From Hypericum androsaemum (Eukaryota; Streptophyta; Magnoliopsida; Malpighiales; Hypericaceae), in NCBI GenBank assembly GCA_963995505.1, contig OZ023180.1, positions 17,994,689 to 18,058,688 on the forward strand: a DNA stretch of 64,000 nucleotides. Direction: 5' to 3'. Of this stretch, positions 1 to 11,562 are shown piece after piece. The notes beneath the pieces were generated by a model that was not told the origin of the DNA, did not search any database, and saw only the letters and a program-made list of their open reading frames with translations. Position numbers and translations under genes: made by a program. Within the stretch, counting starts at the first letter, position 1. Each line of letters opens with the position of its first letter.

Positions 1-164
1 GATTTTGACGAAGCCGGCGATCGCAACATCATAAGTGGCCGAGAGAGGACCCTATACTAATTAGGATATTTTTGGCCTTCATTATTTATATACGTAGGGG
101 CATTTAGCCCCTCCCATTCCAAAAAAAAAAAAGCAAGTGAGCAGTTATTCATTCCATTTTTTAT

Positions 165-715
165 TGGTTAAATTTTCCTTTAATATTACGTGGTTTCGCA
201 TTTTGACATATCACTATCTTGTGGCTGTGGTTTTAAATTTTCAGACTATGTGATTAGAAACCAGGTGGCATAGTCTAACTCCATTTATTTGATATATCCT
301 GCGATGTCATTAATTTTATCGAGGTGTCATGACACTTTATTAATTTTATTCGTGTGATATGTGACTTCACTAATGTGAGAAAAAATGGACAAAGTCGGTC
401 ATATTCATATTCAATCCTAGACTGGGATGAGATAGACAATGTCAAATCGGGGACAATCAGTATGATACACAAATCAAATTAATAATGTGATATGACACAC
501 AAGTAAAATTAATAATGTGTCATAAAATACAAATAAAATTAATGAAGTAGCATGATAGCTAAAGTAACTAGGATTATTAATCATCACTTTGTTGTTCATG
601 AGGTAAAATCTTGGTCACATGGTCTGAGAATTTAAACTACAGGGCGGTGGTAGACAAGGAGTGAAACCACATGATACTAAAAGAGACGTTCACCTTTTTA
701 TTTTAGGAAGGGTAT
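165..715. mobile_element. Non-autonomous terminal-inverted-repeat element
   Basis: The left part (about 175-270) and the right part (about 600-705) are imperfect reverse complements of roughly 90 bp. Both arms contain a GTGGTTTC block followed by a TTTAAATT-TCAGAC block. The interior has shorter inverted blocks built on ATTAATTTTAT (near 310-350 and 490-545). No coding capacity is visible. The outer ends and target duplication could not be fixed, so the limits are approximate. The superfamily is unknown. Confidence 0.55.
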
Positions 716-1323
716 AAAACTCACTGTTTTTGAGCTCTAAACAAGTAAAATAAAATATTTTTGTGGATCAGACTCAGCCCATGAACATTTACTTAGAATC
801 CAATTTACTATTTGATAGGGAGTTAATTCAGATAAGTAATTGTCCGTCACTTAGTAGCATTGCTATTTTTCATAAGGATTTGTTGGTATCTTGTCGAGCC
901 GAGTTATACTTGATCTCTAGCATGCCCATATCTTCTTCGGTGACTTGATTGATCAATAAATGTCATATAGTCGATGAGAGAGAGAGAGAGAGAGAGAGTT
1001 TTCAAGATCGAGGAGAAGGATAAGGATAGATCGAGCCCCCACCTTTTCGGCTTATACCTCCGCCATCGACCACCGGCTCCACCCTCGACTTTTGAAGTCA
1101 TCGATCTTGAAGTCCAGATCTCAGTTTCAGGTGGTCCAGATCTTGAAGTCGTCGATCTTGTTGAGCCAGAGGATCTGGCCAAACTCACCCGCCTTAGTGC
1201 CCTCGGTCAGGAAGCTGGTCTAGGGAGCAGGTGACGAGCGAGGATGAAGACAACTTAGTCTCAACGTTGGGCTTCACGAAGAGTTGTCATGAGGATGGGC
1301 CGAGGGGAGGAGAGAGGAGAGCA
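716..1323. other. Intergenic stretch with (AG)n microsatellite
   Basis: No gene is recognised here. An (AG)n microsatellite occupies about 975-998. The stretch from about 1020 to 1240 is GC-richer and contains local direct repeats built on GATCTTGAAGTC. Short open frames on both strands resemble no family I know. Confidence 0.6.
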
Positions 1324-1332
1324 TTTTTTTAT

Positions 1333-2820
1333 GGGCAAATTACCCTCACATCCCTGTACTTTGGTCAGCCTCCCCCTAGGGTCCCTAGATTTTGGAAAAT
1401 GATTGTCCCGTCCCTAAGTTTTGATGATAATAGACTCTCGGGTCCCTGGTACCGGAATATTTCATATTCTCCGACGAACCCCCACTTGAAAAGACTAAAA
1501 TGTCCCTCCCACTTAAAAACAAAAAATTTCCTCCGTCCCCACTTCATCTTCTTCCTCTAACCTTCATCAATCAAAACTCAAACTCAAAAATAAATCAAAA
1601 TCTCTTTAGCTAGAATTGAACTAATTTGAGAGAATCAAAATTTAAAGAATCCTAATTCTTAAAAAACTTCAAACCCAGTAACATAAGGAAATCAAAACAA
1701 AACCTTTAAACTTTCATCACTTACCAACTTGCGAACATGAATCAAAACCCAGAAATCTTAAGAAACAGCAAAACCTTTTCTTCATGGAAAAAATGAATCA
1801 TATTGGGTCTTTTAGAACATGAAAAAGAAGAACCAGCAACGGAAACCACCATCTCCAGATCTGCTGCCGTCACCGCCAGGAAGACGACTCCGGCGTGGCG
1901 CTGGTGGTTTAAGCTCCTGACCGCATCCACATTTCAATTGACGAATTCAACGCCAAAATCAAGAAATGGGTTTCTTGCATCTGGGAATGGGCTCGCCGAA
2001 CAAAATGCAGGAAGAAGAGGAAGCCCTCGAAGACGAACCCGAAAACCCCCAATCTAGGCGATGGCAGTCCTGACAGCCCCACGTCCTTTCTCGTCGGTGT
2101 TCCTTCGTGCTTCCTTTAAGTCCCGACGATGGCAGTCCCTATCTTCGTCTTTCCAGCTCCAGCTCCCTCTCCTTCACCATCTTGCCCCAAACTACAACCG
2201 AATTTGTCCACTCCATGGTGGAATCTGGGAAAACCCAAAAGACAAAACAACACAAACGCAATAAATTAGGATTTTGAAGAAGAAACCTAATGTGAATGGA
2301 GGACGATGTTGTGAGAAACCGGATGAAACCTTATCCAAACCTAATTTAATTAGAAGTTCCCAAGTTTTTTTTGGCTTTGAACGGAGGAAGAATTTTGGTG
2401 ACGAGAATTATGCTTCGTGCTCGTCGTACCTAAACCTCGTCCACGGGAAGACGAATCCTTCTTCAGAAACTAAGCTAGAGGAAGATTGCTAGCAGGTTGA
2501 GGTTTTTCAGGTGAGGAAAGAGTGCTGATTCTCTGAGATTTACATGGAGTGTGTCACGGCGGATCAAACTGGGATATGAAGTGGGAGTTCGCCGGTGCCA
2601 TTCACGGTGGTTCCGATGTTTAAGCTTGGGAGAAATTTTTATTTTTAAGTGGGAGGGGCATTCTAGTCTTTTCAAGTGGGACCGGACAATCATTTTCCAA
2701 AATCCAGGGACCCGAGAGTCTATTATCATCAAAACTTAGGGACCGGACAATCATTTTCCAAAATCTAGGGACCCTAAGGGGAGGCTGACCAAAGTACAGG
2801 GATGTGAGGGTAATTTGCCC
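1333..2820. mobile_element. Mutator-like (MULE) element with long TIRs and 9-bp TSD
   Basis: The terminal inverted repeats begin GGGCAAATTACCCTCACATC on the left and end with the exact complement on the right. Homology between the arms continues for about 200 bp. The element is flanked by a perfect 9-bp direct repeat TTTTTTTAT (1324-1332 and 2821-2829), the target size typical of Mutator-like elements. The right arm holds an internal direct duplication of about 60 bp (around 2690-2770). No transposase is visible. The interior (about 1830-2230) is GC-richer than the flanks, which would suit a captured gene fragment, but I recognise no source gene. It is probably mobilised in trans. Confidence 0.85.
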
Positions 2821-2829
2821 TTTTTTTAT

Positions 2830-3557
2830 TTTTGGTAACGGTAAGTAAGTCATTTCACATGAAAAAAGGAGTAAATTTTTCAATGACGTCAGAAAGCGAT
2901 GCGAGAGTAACATTTAGCCAAACAATAAAGACGATAAAGTATTTTTTGGAATAGCAGAGACCACATTATTAATTTGTGCAAATCATAGGGATTTAAGGAC
3001 AATTTGTCCAAATATTATTATGATTGTATGATTTGATATATTAAACGTTTGTATATTCATCATTTCTGCAATAAAGGATAAAAGAGACGACTCATTTACC
3101 CTATACCACTAGTTTAACATGCAATAAAAGATAAGACTACACCGTAAACTATTCAAGTTTATAAGTACGTCATTTTCCTTGGCTTTGAACACATATGAGG
3201 TCATATTTTATGCAACCCATAGAGCCAAACCAGCAATGGAAGAATGGACAACCAAACTGTCTAATCTGGAATATAAAGTGGAAAAACCATAACCCAACAA
3301 AGAATAAGTAGAATTATGTCGAGAAATAAACTGAAATTTATGTGTTAGATAAGCTATACATAATTGTTTAACAACTATATGATGCCCTGATCTTCTGTTT
3401 AAATGCAAAAAAAGAATTCTCAATTTTTTAGTATAGACGTGCTTCAATGTCGCTACTTCAACAGAAGTTCCTGCAACCCTGGAATGGAATAAAGGGTTAG
3501 GAAAATAATTAGAATACCACTTACAATTTGGTGTCTCAGGTTCATATTCGTACCTGG
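2830..3557. other. Intergenic / 3' flank of the myosin-binding gene
   Basis: No gene is seen. On the minus strand a consensus-like donor (CAG|GTACG) lies just beyond the stop codon of the adjacent gene. Part of this AT-rich stretch could therefore be its 3' untranslated region, perhaps with an intron. The open frame at 3208-3582 has no recognisable domain and is treated as non-coding. Confidence 0.5.
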
Positions 3558-5774
3558 TTATGACATGGTTATTGATGAACATCCAGTTCCGAGTCCAACC
3601 TTTCTCAGTTCTTGCAACTGATGAGCTATGTCTTGGATAAACTTAACCCCATCTTTTCCAGATTGAAGACAGTTGATGGTATGGTCAAGAAAATACCAGT
3701 TAGATTCGAGTGCTTCGAGTCGGTCGTTAAGGTCAGTAAGTTCATTCTCGATGGTAACCAAATCAACTCCATCACTTTCAACAGCAGAAGCCTTCTCATT
3801 GGACTCGAGATGATTCGATTCCTTCGCAGCAACTCGGTCTTCGTCATCGATGGAAGCAACTTGGGATGTGCTGGTTTCAAGGTGGTCATTATCAGACAAG
3901 GAGGGGGAAGGTGGATGACTAGTAAACTGACGAAGCCTGCCCTCCAGTTCTTTTAAGGACTTGGAGATGAAGGACTTCTCATCTTCAAAATCCGGCCACC
4001 CTGTCTCGTACCTTTTTTCGACACGAGCTGAGTCCTCATTCGGCATTGGATTCGAAGGAACGATATCGTCATTTACTACGCGGGACATCTCCTCCCCCAG
4101 CACAGAGTCTCCAATGGGTGCAACATCTGATGTTGACTCTGATAGCCTTAACCGCAAATAGTCCAACTCGGCTTCCAGGTCCTGAATTTCCTTCTCCCTT
4201 TCGGCTAATAGATCGTTTGCTTTCTCCAACGCCTCTACGTCGTACTCTGCTTGCTCTTCCATCATTCTTAGGTACTGCAGGGCTTCCATGTGCAATGAAG
4301 CCTTCTCCTCTTGCAGCCGGGTGATCATCGCCATAGCTTGGTTTGCAGCAATTGCAGAGGCATTCCTTTCTTCTTCCAGCTCTGCGGTCAAAGAGCTTAT
4401 TCGATTCCCGTCTTGCTCAATCCGTTGCTTCAATTGTTTGATGGAGCTTCCGGCTTCGACCTCGCTTAACGAGCTCTCCATCGAACTCTCTCGTAATTGT
4501 GCCCGAGACAACAATTCAGGATCCTCAGGCGAAACATCTTCTATTGGTGGCGACCTTACATCATCATTCTTCGTTGAAGACTTATCTTTATCCTCGCCAA
4601 GGACATCAGGAGGCTTCTGCATATTAGTGAAGGGCGTACAAGCCGGGTTCGACGGAGTTACTTCCTTAGCAAGCTTATGAAACAACGACGGAGATTCAAC
4701 AAGAGACATGAGCTCGGATATTGCACTCGGATAAGGCCTTTTGGAGGTTGATGATTCTTCAACTGAAGACTGCGGTACATTCGATGGAGGAGGAAGATCA
4801 TCCAGCGAAATAAGCTCCGGGTGTAATGAAGTAGCCTTCTTCGTATCGGTTCGATTCGAGTCACGCTCACCAAGCTTCGCTATAGTTTCTAAGTAAGGGA
4901 TCGAACATTGGACACCACCAGATGCACCAGCACCTGAGTGCATACCCAGTTTCGATGAGTCATCATCGCGTTCTTCATCATTAGTTCCTTCATTTCCCTC
5001 GTTGATCGGATGGACATTGTTGATAAGATCATCATCATCAGAGTACGGGAAATCAGACTCCGAATCCGAGTTACGCTTCAACTCGCTGTATCCTATATGA
5101 GACATTGGATCATACCCGATTTTCTTTAGATGGCCATGAGGTCCTTCTGACATGGAAAGTCTATCCCTTATTTTCCTGATGTTTCCGCGATGGTTCAAGC
5201 GCCGCGGCAGAGGGATATCAGGCCGAGGAGATTTCACTTGAAACAGCTTGTGTGTACTTTGTCTTGATATCCAAGGTTTCTTACAGCAAGAGCACAACCT
5301 GGTACCGACAGCGGCCGGAGCATACTCAGGGTTGAACAAGGAGCTCTGGGGAGTACGAGAGCCCGGATCGTATCCGATTTTTCCCAGCAATGCCCTGTAT
5401 GTGTTCCCATCATCTGCTTTGGTTGACAGAAGAAATGAGAAAAGACATTCTTCACACATTCCATCACCATCAGCAAGCTTGCCATGGATATGGCAAGCAA
5501 CCAGAGCTGATACTTCTGATTTATGTTTCCCACAGAGTAGATTCCTATAGAAGCCTGGCCTTCCATTGCCTAGTACGTGATCAAGCCTAGAACACAGGAT
5601 GCAAGGTTCTTGTAACCCGCTATAGCGCGCGAACTTCGTAAGGAAATACGATATCAGAGCGTTGCAGAGCATCAGCCCGATGAGAAGCCATTCACAAGCT
5701 GCAGATTTTAGAGCAGCAGTAAGCCCCCGTTTCTGGGTTTGCACTTTGACCAAGCAAGTATCTTTTGAAGCCAT
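3558..5774 (-). CDS. Myosin-binding protein (GTD-binding / DUF593 family)
   Basis: This encodes a 738-residue protein in one uninterrupted frame. It belongs to the plant MyoB/zein-binding family, which anchors myosin XI to motile endomembrane vesicles through the myosin globular tail. An N-terminal hydrophobic helix (about residues 27-47) precedes a conserved Cys motif, PCILCSRLDH (57-66). After a long acidic, Ser-rich linker comes the coiled-coil GTD-binding domain (about 440-541), whose core reads ALQYLRMMEEQAEYD. A second predicted helical segment lies near the C terminus. The frame extends 35 codons upstream to another ATG, but MASKDTCLV is chosen because family members start shortly before the hydrophobic helix. 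The family assignment is secure; the paralogue is not. The last residues after ELRKVG may reflect an unrecognised 3' intron. Confidence 0.9.
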   Translation of the reverse strand: MASKDTCLVKVQTQKRGLTAALKSAACEWLLIGLMLCNALISYFLTKFARYSGLQEPCILCSRLDHVLGNGRPGFYRNLLCGKHKSEVSALVACHIHGKLADGDGMCEECLFSFLLSTKADDGNTYRALLGKIGYDPGSRTPQSSLFNPEYAPAAVGTRLCSCCKKPWISRQSTHKLFQVKSPRPDIPLPRRLNHRGNIRKIRDRLSMSEGPHGHLKKIGYDPMSHIGYSELKRNSDSESDFPYSDDDDLINNVHPINEGNEGTNDEERDDDSSKLGMHSGAGASGGVQCSIPYLETIAKLGERDSNRTDTKKATSLHPELISLDDLPPPSNVPQSSVEESSTSKRPYPSAISELMSLVESPSLFHKLAKEVTPSNPACTPFTNMQKPPDVLGEDKDKSSTKNDDVRSPPIEDVSPEDPELLSRAQLRESSMESSLSEVEAGSSIKQLKQRIEQDGNRISSLTAELEEERNASAIAANQAMAMITRLQEEKASLHMEALQYLRMMEEQAEYDVEALEKANDLLAEREKEIQDLEAELDYLRLRLSESTSDVAPIGDSVLGEEMSRVVNDDIVPSNPMPNEDSARVEKRYETGWPDFEDEKSFISKSLKELEGRLRQFTSHPPSPSLSDNDHLETSTSQVASIDDEDRVAAKESNHLESNEKASAVESDGVDLVTIENELTDLNDRLEALESNWYFLDHTINCLQSGKDGVKFIQDIAHQLQELRKVGLGTGCSSITMS

Positions 5775-6011
5775 TTCTTTTGCAAAACCACTCCGGCAAT
5801 TAGCAAAGTGTGCAACCAACATCCATCTCAAACCCAACTTGAAGAACCCATCGGGAGAGAGATACAACTTTTCCCACAAGGAAAATGCATGTCAACCAAC
5901 TTGTTAATAGTAATGCTGTTTTATAAGAGCGGTCCGAATTTAGATTCTATTAAAAAGAACTTGACGAAAAATCTCCAGAAAAATAACTTTATTATTAGAA
6001 GAGTACCAAGG

Positions 6012-6259
6012 CATGCAACAAGAATCAACCAAATGAATACAAGTATTTGTAATTAATTCAAATGAAACAACTAGACCAAATTATGCCTCTTACAATATCT
6101 AGGGGTCCAATGGCATGCACAAAATTATTAGCTTTTTGTCACATACAACAAGGATCAACCAAATGAATACAAGTATTTGTAATTAATTCAAAGGAAACAA
6201 CTAGAACAATTCATGTCTCTTGCAATTTCTAGGGGTCCAATGTCATGCACAAATTTTTT
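6012..6259. repeat. Tandem duplication, 130-bp period
   Basis: Two adjacent copies of about 125 bp start near 6012 and 6142. They share blocks such as AATACAAGTATTTGTAATTA and CTAGGGGTCCAATG and differ at scattered positions. They lie 240-490 bp upstream of the start of the minus-strand myosin-binding gene, so they fall in its presumed promoter region. Confidence 0.8.
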
Positions 6260-7128
6260 TTTTGTTACAAACAGGGGAAGATATCGTAATAGGGCTCAGA
6301 ACAAACAAATGTCAATAAACTAAGGAGCGAAAGGGGGAAAACTCATGAATTCAGAAACACAAAATGAGGAAAACAATTGGAATCTGACATAACGATAATC
6401 ACTATGGGAGTGCAATATTGGGATTAAGAAATAAAAAGAAAAAATACAAAGAAAAGACAAGAAAGAACGATGGGTACCTGGGTTAACATTGAATTTCAAG
6501 AATTTAGGCTATTCAAAGAGTAATGTCGTTTAAATCAGATTAGAAATAGGAAAAAGTATTATGTGGATGTCTTTTTTTTTTTGTTGGAATTATGGGGATG
6601 TCTTTGAGATGGAAAAAAGTTTGTCTTGCCAAATAAAGTAATCGAACAGGGAAACTTTGAACGTGCTAGTAACCAAGTTGACCAGAAACAGTTAGTGGAG
6701 GTGCATAATGTAGCCAAGTGCAACCTTACAATTAAGAAAATGATTTTCTTTCAATTAATTCAAACAAATCACTTGTGGCTATCCATAACAAGGTTAAATT
6801 GTGGACATCGTCGTTGAAAGGTTTTTTCTTTTGAAAAATTTAAGGAAGTAAATATGCATCTTACCCCGTTTTTGTTTTTGAGGAAAATCTTACCCCATGT
6901 TCGGTTGGTTCCATTTCCACCTAGTACATGAAATCGAAAATGACAAGAATTAACCCGCAAAAAAAAAGACAACAATTACATATAAAAAATAGTTATATTT
7001 AATCATTTTAACTTTATTTGTCTTGCAAAAAATACTAGTTAGAAATACAAAAAATATATATTTTAAATTTAACTGGCCTAAGTTGAAAATAAAAAATATA
7101 TTATTTTAGAGATGTTATAATTTTTTTG
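6260..7128. other. AT-rich intergenic DNA
   Basis: No gene, tandem repeat or transposon end is recognised. Short open frames have no family features. Confidence 0.6.
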
Positions 7129-7753
7129 GCATATTATCCTTAGGTCCATGGTCTATATCATAATTACAAGTATGGTTCTTGTTATCCAAAAAATTATTTT
7201 ATTGTCTCTCATTTTTCATTTAAATGTTGGTCTCAAATTTCTGTCTGACGTCAGCACTCGCTTTTCTCTTTTTTGTTATTTCAGTTAACATTTATACCCT
7301 TAAAAAATCATATCTCCCAAGAACAGTCAATTAAATTAACCCAAGGTGGGTTTAGTCATGGCCGCGCTCCTCTTCCTCGTCGTCCTCTCCGTCTTCTTCA
7401 ATGTCTCAGTTTTCTTTTTTAGCTGTTTCAGGGAGGGAGGGATGTTTGTTTCCCTTTTTTTTGATAAGTGATGATGCTCATTCCATTTCCTTATCTAATT
7501 AAAGGCGATCGATTGATTTTTATTTTTGGTAGTTTCTAGGTTGGAATTATGGTGTTGCAGGGGTTAAAAAATGTGAGTTTTGTAGTTAAAGGGTATATAG
7601 GTGATTTCACATAACAAAAAGAGAGAAATTGAGTGTTGACTCATCTAGAAACCCGACACTAACATTTAAAAAAAACCGAGAACAACAAAATAATTTTTTG
7701 AATAGCATAAACCTAAATAGTATATTATGACATAGATAAGTACTAATTTACCC
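7129..7753. mobile_element. Non-autonomous TIR element (MULE-like) upstream of the INDH-type gene
   Basis: The left arm (about 7129-7320) and right arm (about 7565-7753) are diverged inverted repeats. Both contain an AAAAAATTATTTT block and a region reading up to a ...TATACCCTT block. A TGACGTCA motif occurs in the left arm, as in other MULE arms of this window. The ends are diverged and no clean target duplication was found. The element ends about 78 bp before the ATG of the next gene. Confidence 0.6.
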
Positions 7754-7831
7754 TCTTTTTGCAACCGAGTAGTGCGGTGGGGGAACGCCGTCCCCTTTGC
7801 ATCAGACAGAGGAGGAGAGGAATAAGCGGAG

Positions 7832-9902
7832 ATGAACGGCGTTCTGCGGCGCCTAGTCGGCGTAAGTCTCTCCCTTCCTCGTGCCTCTTCTATTCCTCTT
7901 GCGACTATGTTTACGCCTCCCCACATGTTCCGTTTGGCGCAGAGGAGCGAGGATTTCGTGAGAGGGTACGCGGTGGGACCCACTGGTAGGTCGAAGCTGA
8001 GCCTGGAAGGAGTCAAAGATATCGTAGCTGTCGCCTCTGGCAAAGGCGGCGTCGGAAAGTCCACCACCGCTGGTTTGTTCTCCTCACTCCCGTCCAAGGA
8101 TATCCATTTTCATTTTGTCCCGAACTTGTAGTAGCATTCGATTAATGTGATTGCGACGGATGCCTATGCAGTTAATTTGGCTGTTTCACTTGCTAGCAAG
8201 TGTCAGTTGAAGGTCGGTTTGCTTGATGCCGATGTCTATGGTCCCTCTATTCCCATGATGATGAAGATTAACAGAAAGCCGGATATCAGTCGAGGTGAAA
8301 ATGCTCAGCTCTCTCGGATCTGCGTGCATCTTGTATTACATGAATGACAACGCTTTTACCCTATTTTTTTCGATATGTTGCATGCATCATCATACACAGA
8401 GGGCTGAGGTGGGACTTATTCTTTGCTATCCCAAATCGTGCAGAGTCGAAGATGATTCCGATTGAAAGTTATGGAGTCAAGTGCATGTCAATGGGACTTC
8501 TTGTGGACAAGGACGCTGCGATTGTGTGGAGAGGTCCAATGGTATCCCGTGAATTATCTTATCTTATGTTGTTAAATTTCTTGGCTATTTTTCTATATTG
8601 GTTCTTTTGTGATTTTTTTTTTGGTTGAATTTCCTTGCAGGTTATGAGTGCTCTGGAGAAAATGTTGAGGGGAGTTGAATGGGGGAACCTTGACATAATA
8701 GTGGTTGATATGCCTCCCGGAACTGGTGATACTCAAATAACTATCACTCAAAGGCTGCAATTGTCAGGTTGCCATTTCCGTCTTATATCATTGAGGACTT
8801 GTCGTTTCAACTTCGTTAGGACGAAGGACTTCAAATGTCGCCGTCTGTTGTGCTTTTCCCATTCAGCCATGCTGTTAACCAGTGTGCTGAAGTCCTTATT
8901 GACCCTTAGTAAAATATGTATCTTTTTTAACAAATCAGTACCAATAATGAAAGATTTCCTTTACATCAATGGCTGATTGGCTGTTCTTCAACAAGATTTT
9001 CCCTGTTGCTTAGTGTTCACATACCTTCACTACAGGAGCAGTGATTGTTTCCACTCCACAAGATGTTGCTCTGATGGATGCTCGCAGAGGAATTACCATG
9101 TTTACCAAAGTGGATGTTCCGGTATTTTAATCTCATTTACTGGAGGGTAAAATAACATGCTGATCCCGTTTTATTTTGTTCTCTGTTGCAAGAATGTGCG
9201 ACTGGGATTGAACTTCTAAAAGCTTGATGTTATTTTGGAAAGAAGAGTTTCAAAGTGCATAAAAGAATAGTAGTAATGCAAGTTTTCACTCTCTTGTTGT
9301 CAATGCCTTGTCCACATCCATCAATAGAATGCTGAAAATTGAAGACCATATTCTAAGTTTTTATACTGTGAGGTCATGTGTGAGGGCAAGGAAATGCTTC
9401 ATAAACAGTCTAAATCTTTGCAGATACTCGGTCTTGTGGAGAACATGAGCTACTTCAAGTGTCCAAATTGTTCTGAACCTTCATACATTTTCGGAAAAGA
9501 GGGGACAAGAAAAATGGCCGATTCTATGGGTTACAGCATTCTTGGCGAGGTAAGTTACTCTTGAGCACCTTGTCGCCATGTTCATCATGTTAGCTCACTC
9601 TTCATGTTAACTTTTCCAAGGAAAAGGGGTGATCCTTTAGGATCTTTTCTTATGTCAAGTAATTCACGTATGTCGAAAAAGTAGCACTTGAATACGTACC
9701 GGTTTTTCGTTGCTGAGTTGTGCTGCTTCAGATACCAATAGAAATGGACGTCCGGAAAGGATGTGATGAAGGCGACCCCATAGTGATATCTGCTCCCGAT
9801 TCTGAAGTGTCGAGAGCTTATGGCGATACCGCTCAAAATGTTGTAAATAAACTGGAGGAGTTAGCCAAGCAGCATGTTCGTCGACCAGAAATCAATCTTT
9901 AA
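7832..9902 (+). CDS. INDH: Mitochondrial Fe-S protein required for complex I (NUBPL/INDH type)
   Basis: Seven exons join in frame: 7832-8072, 8172-8294, 8444-8541, 8641-8767, 9036-9121, 9424-9549 and 9732-9902, all with GT-AG introns. They give a 323-residue Mrp/NBP35-class P-loop ATPase. The deviant Walker A motif GKGGVGKST lies at residues 70-78, and [12 protein letters not shown] is encoded by exon 4. The CxxC pair that bridges an Fe-S cluster in the dimer is C238/C241 in KCPNC. The N terminus is Arg-rich with few acidic residues, as expected for a mitochondrial presequence. Family members deliver Fe-S clusters to NADH dehydrogenase. The length matches plant INDH proteins (slightly over 300 residues). 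A plastid HCF101-type relative is less likely, because the extra N- and C-terminal domains of that family are absent. Confidence 0.9.
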
Positions 9903-10805
9903 ATTCTGCTGCTGGCATGTTGTGGTAATGTTAAAAGTGCTAATACATCTATGCCGCGGATTTGCTTTGCCAGCATTTGGTATTAAACCGAAATTTCAGG
10001 ATACGAGTAAGCCAAGTGGTAAGTGTAGTTCTCTGCGAATTCTGGGTAGTATCTGTCCCCACTGGTTGTAATTGTTGAATATGGACTTCACCTGATCTTA
10101 CGAAATAATTGTTAGAATTTTCGATCCGGAAATAAAGTGACACACGGCCTTCGTCGTTATCAGAGAGTAGCTGTTGTTGAGCTCATTACAGCAACTGGAT
10201 CTGCAACTTGACAAATTGGGTCCTCTTGTGTTGTCGTGAAAAGTCGCTTCTTCCTTTTCAAAAAGTTGAAAAGTCGCTTCTTCAACGGTTGAGAATGTGC
10301 AAATATTATATTGTGGACGCCCCGAGAAGAGCGACGTGGAAAAAATAACTCGGTAGAAAGTATAATATTTCAACGCTTTTAAAATTTGCAAAATTTTTAC
10401 TAGAAAGTATAATATTTCAACGCTTTGCAAAACGAACGTATTGCTCTTACATCATAACGTGATAAATTGTTGAGAAATCGTCTTTGGTATTAGGAATTAC
10501 TTTACTAGAAAAGTTTAAGTAGTTTTGTTTTATAGAGGGTAATAATCAATGTTTGAAAAAACAAGAACGAATCAGCTGTTAGATTGGCCTGACTATCAAC
10601 TAGGAGCAAGAGAGAGAATAGAGAGCATCTCATATTCGAGGGTTCAATAAAATTATCAGGTGGATTTGGGAACCGGAAGTAGGGAGTCAATAGATATAAG
10701 ATGAGTGAATAAAAAATGTTAAATCAGTCGGACCATAATACGAGAGAGTAGAGCGGGTCATTCTCTGAATTTTTTTTAATGATTGGAAAAAATTGCTAAA
10801 AAAAT
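9903..10805. other. 3' flank with short direct repeats
   Basis: No gene is recognised. GAAAAGTCGCTTCTT occurs twice (about 10239 and 10269), and AGAAAGTATAATATTTCAAC occurs twice (about 10354 and 10401). The first 200 bp are probably 3' untranslated sequence of the INDH-type gene. Confidence 0.5.
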
Positions 10806-11280
10806 CAAGGTTTTCAAATACGACTCCGAGAGTGACTCACTCTTGCCTCCGAGTCGCATTTTGACCGGTCTGATTGGTTGGACTGTTGATTGGACCGGTA
10901 CTTTTTATATTAAAAAAATATTTTTATTAAAATTTTAATTACCCATACCCCAGCTAAAATATTCGACCAACCTTGATTTTTTGGTTCAACCTTATGAAAA
11001 TATGCTAAAAAAGAAAATATTCAACCAAACATGATTTTTCTCTTTTTATTAGGGTTTGGTTAATTTTTTTATCTTTTTTCTTGGTCAAAATATCCGACCA
11101 ATCCTAATTTTTTGGTTGAACCTTACGACCAAAAAAATGGGGTCAAAAATTTGGTCAAACCGTCCGATCCGACCATTTTTTGGACGGTTGGTAAGGTTGG
11201 CAGTTTTTTGACCAAACTCGATACACTCTTCAAACCAAATCACGATCCGACCGCGGTCACACCGCGTATTTAAAAACCTT
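10806..11280. mobile_element. Non-autonomous hAT-like element with 8-bp TSD
   Basis: The ends are inverted repeats: CAAGGTTTTCAAATACG on the left, and the complement of AAGGTTTTTAAATACG on the right. The element is flanked by an exact 8-bp direct repeat AAAAAAAT (10798-10805 and 11281-11288), the size made by hAT transposases. The repeat is low in complexity, which weakens it slightly. The interior contains several GGTTCAACCTTA-like repeats and no coding sequence. The element sits about 280 bp upstream of the sugar kinase start. Confidence 0.75.
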
Positions 11281-11562
11281 AAAAAAATCAATGTAATAAA
11301 CATAAAAATCATTAAAGAGGTAAATACAAAATTGGCATTCATAAACACTCCCTCCGAAAAAAACAGTCACCTCATAAGACTGAGTATAGAACGACGTCGA
11401 AAAGGACCGGGGAAGAATATCGGGAGTGGAAGAAAAGAAGCAAGGGAATCCGGAAAATTGGAACGCAACGCCAAAAGAAAGATAAGGAGGGAGGGAGGGC
11501 ATTTTGGAACTTCCACCTCCAAAAACTCCACTGTTGGAGAGGGAGGGACAGTTAGTCTCTGG

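Noticed and set aside
3208..3582. A 124-codon minus-strand frame
   Set aside because: No domain; it overlaps the 3' end of the myosin-binding gene and is AT-rich.
5775..5879. Upstream ATG of the myosin-binding protein
   Set aside because: It would add 35 residues before a typical family start.
10806..11280. Simple tandem repeat origin for the GGTTCAACC block
   Set aside because: Inverted ends and an 8-bp duplication fit a transposon better.
11332..11562. Upstream extension of the pfkB kinase frame
   Set aside because: The ATG at 11563 is followed directly by the transit-like sequence, and the extension is Arg/Gly-rich without homology to the family.
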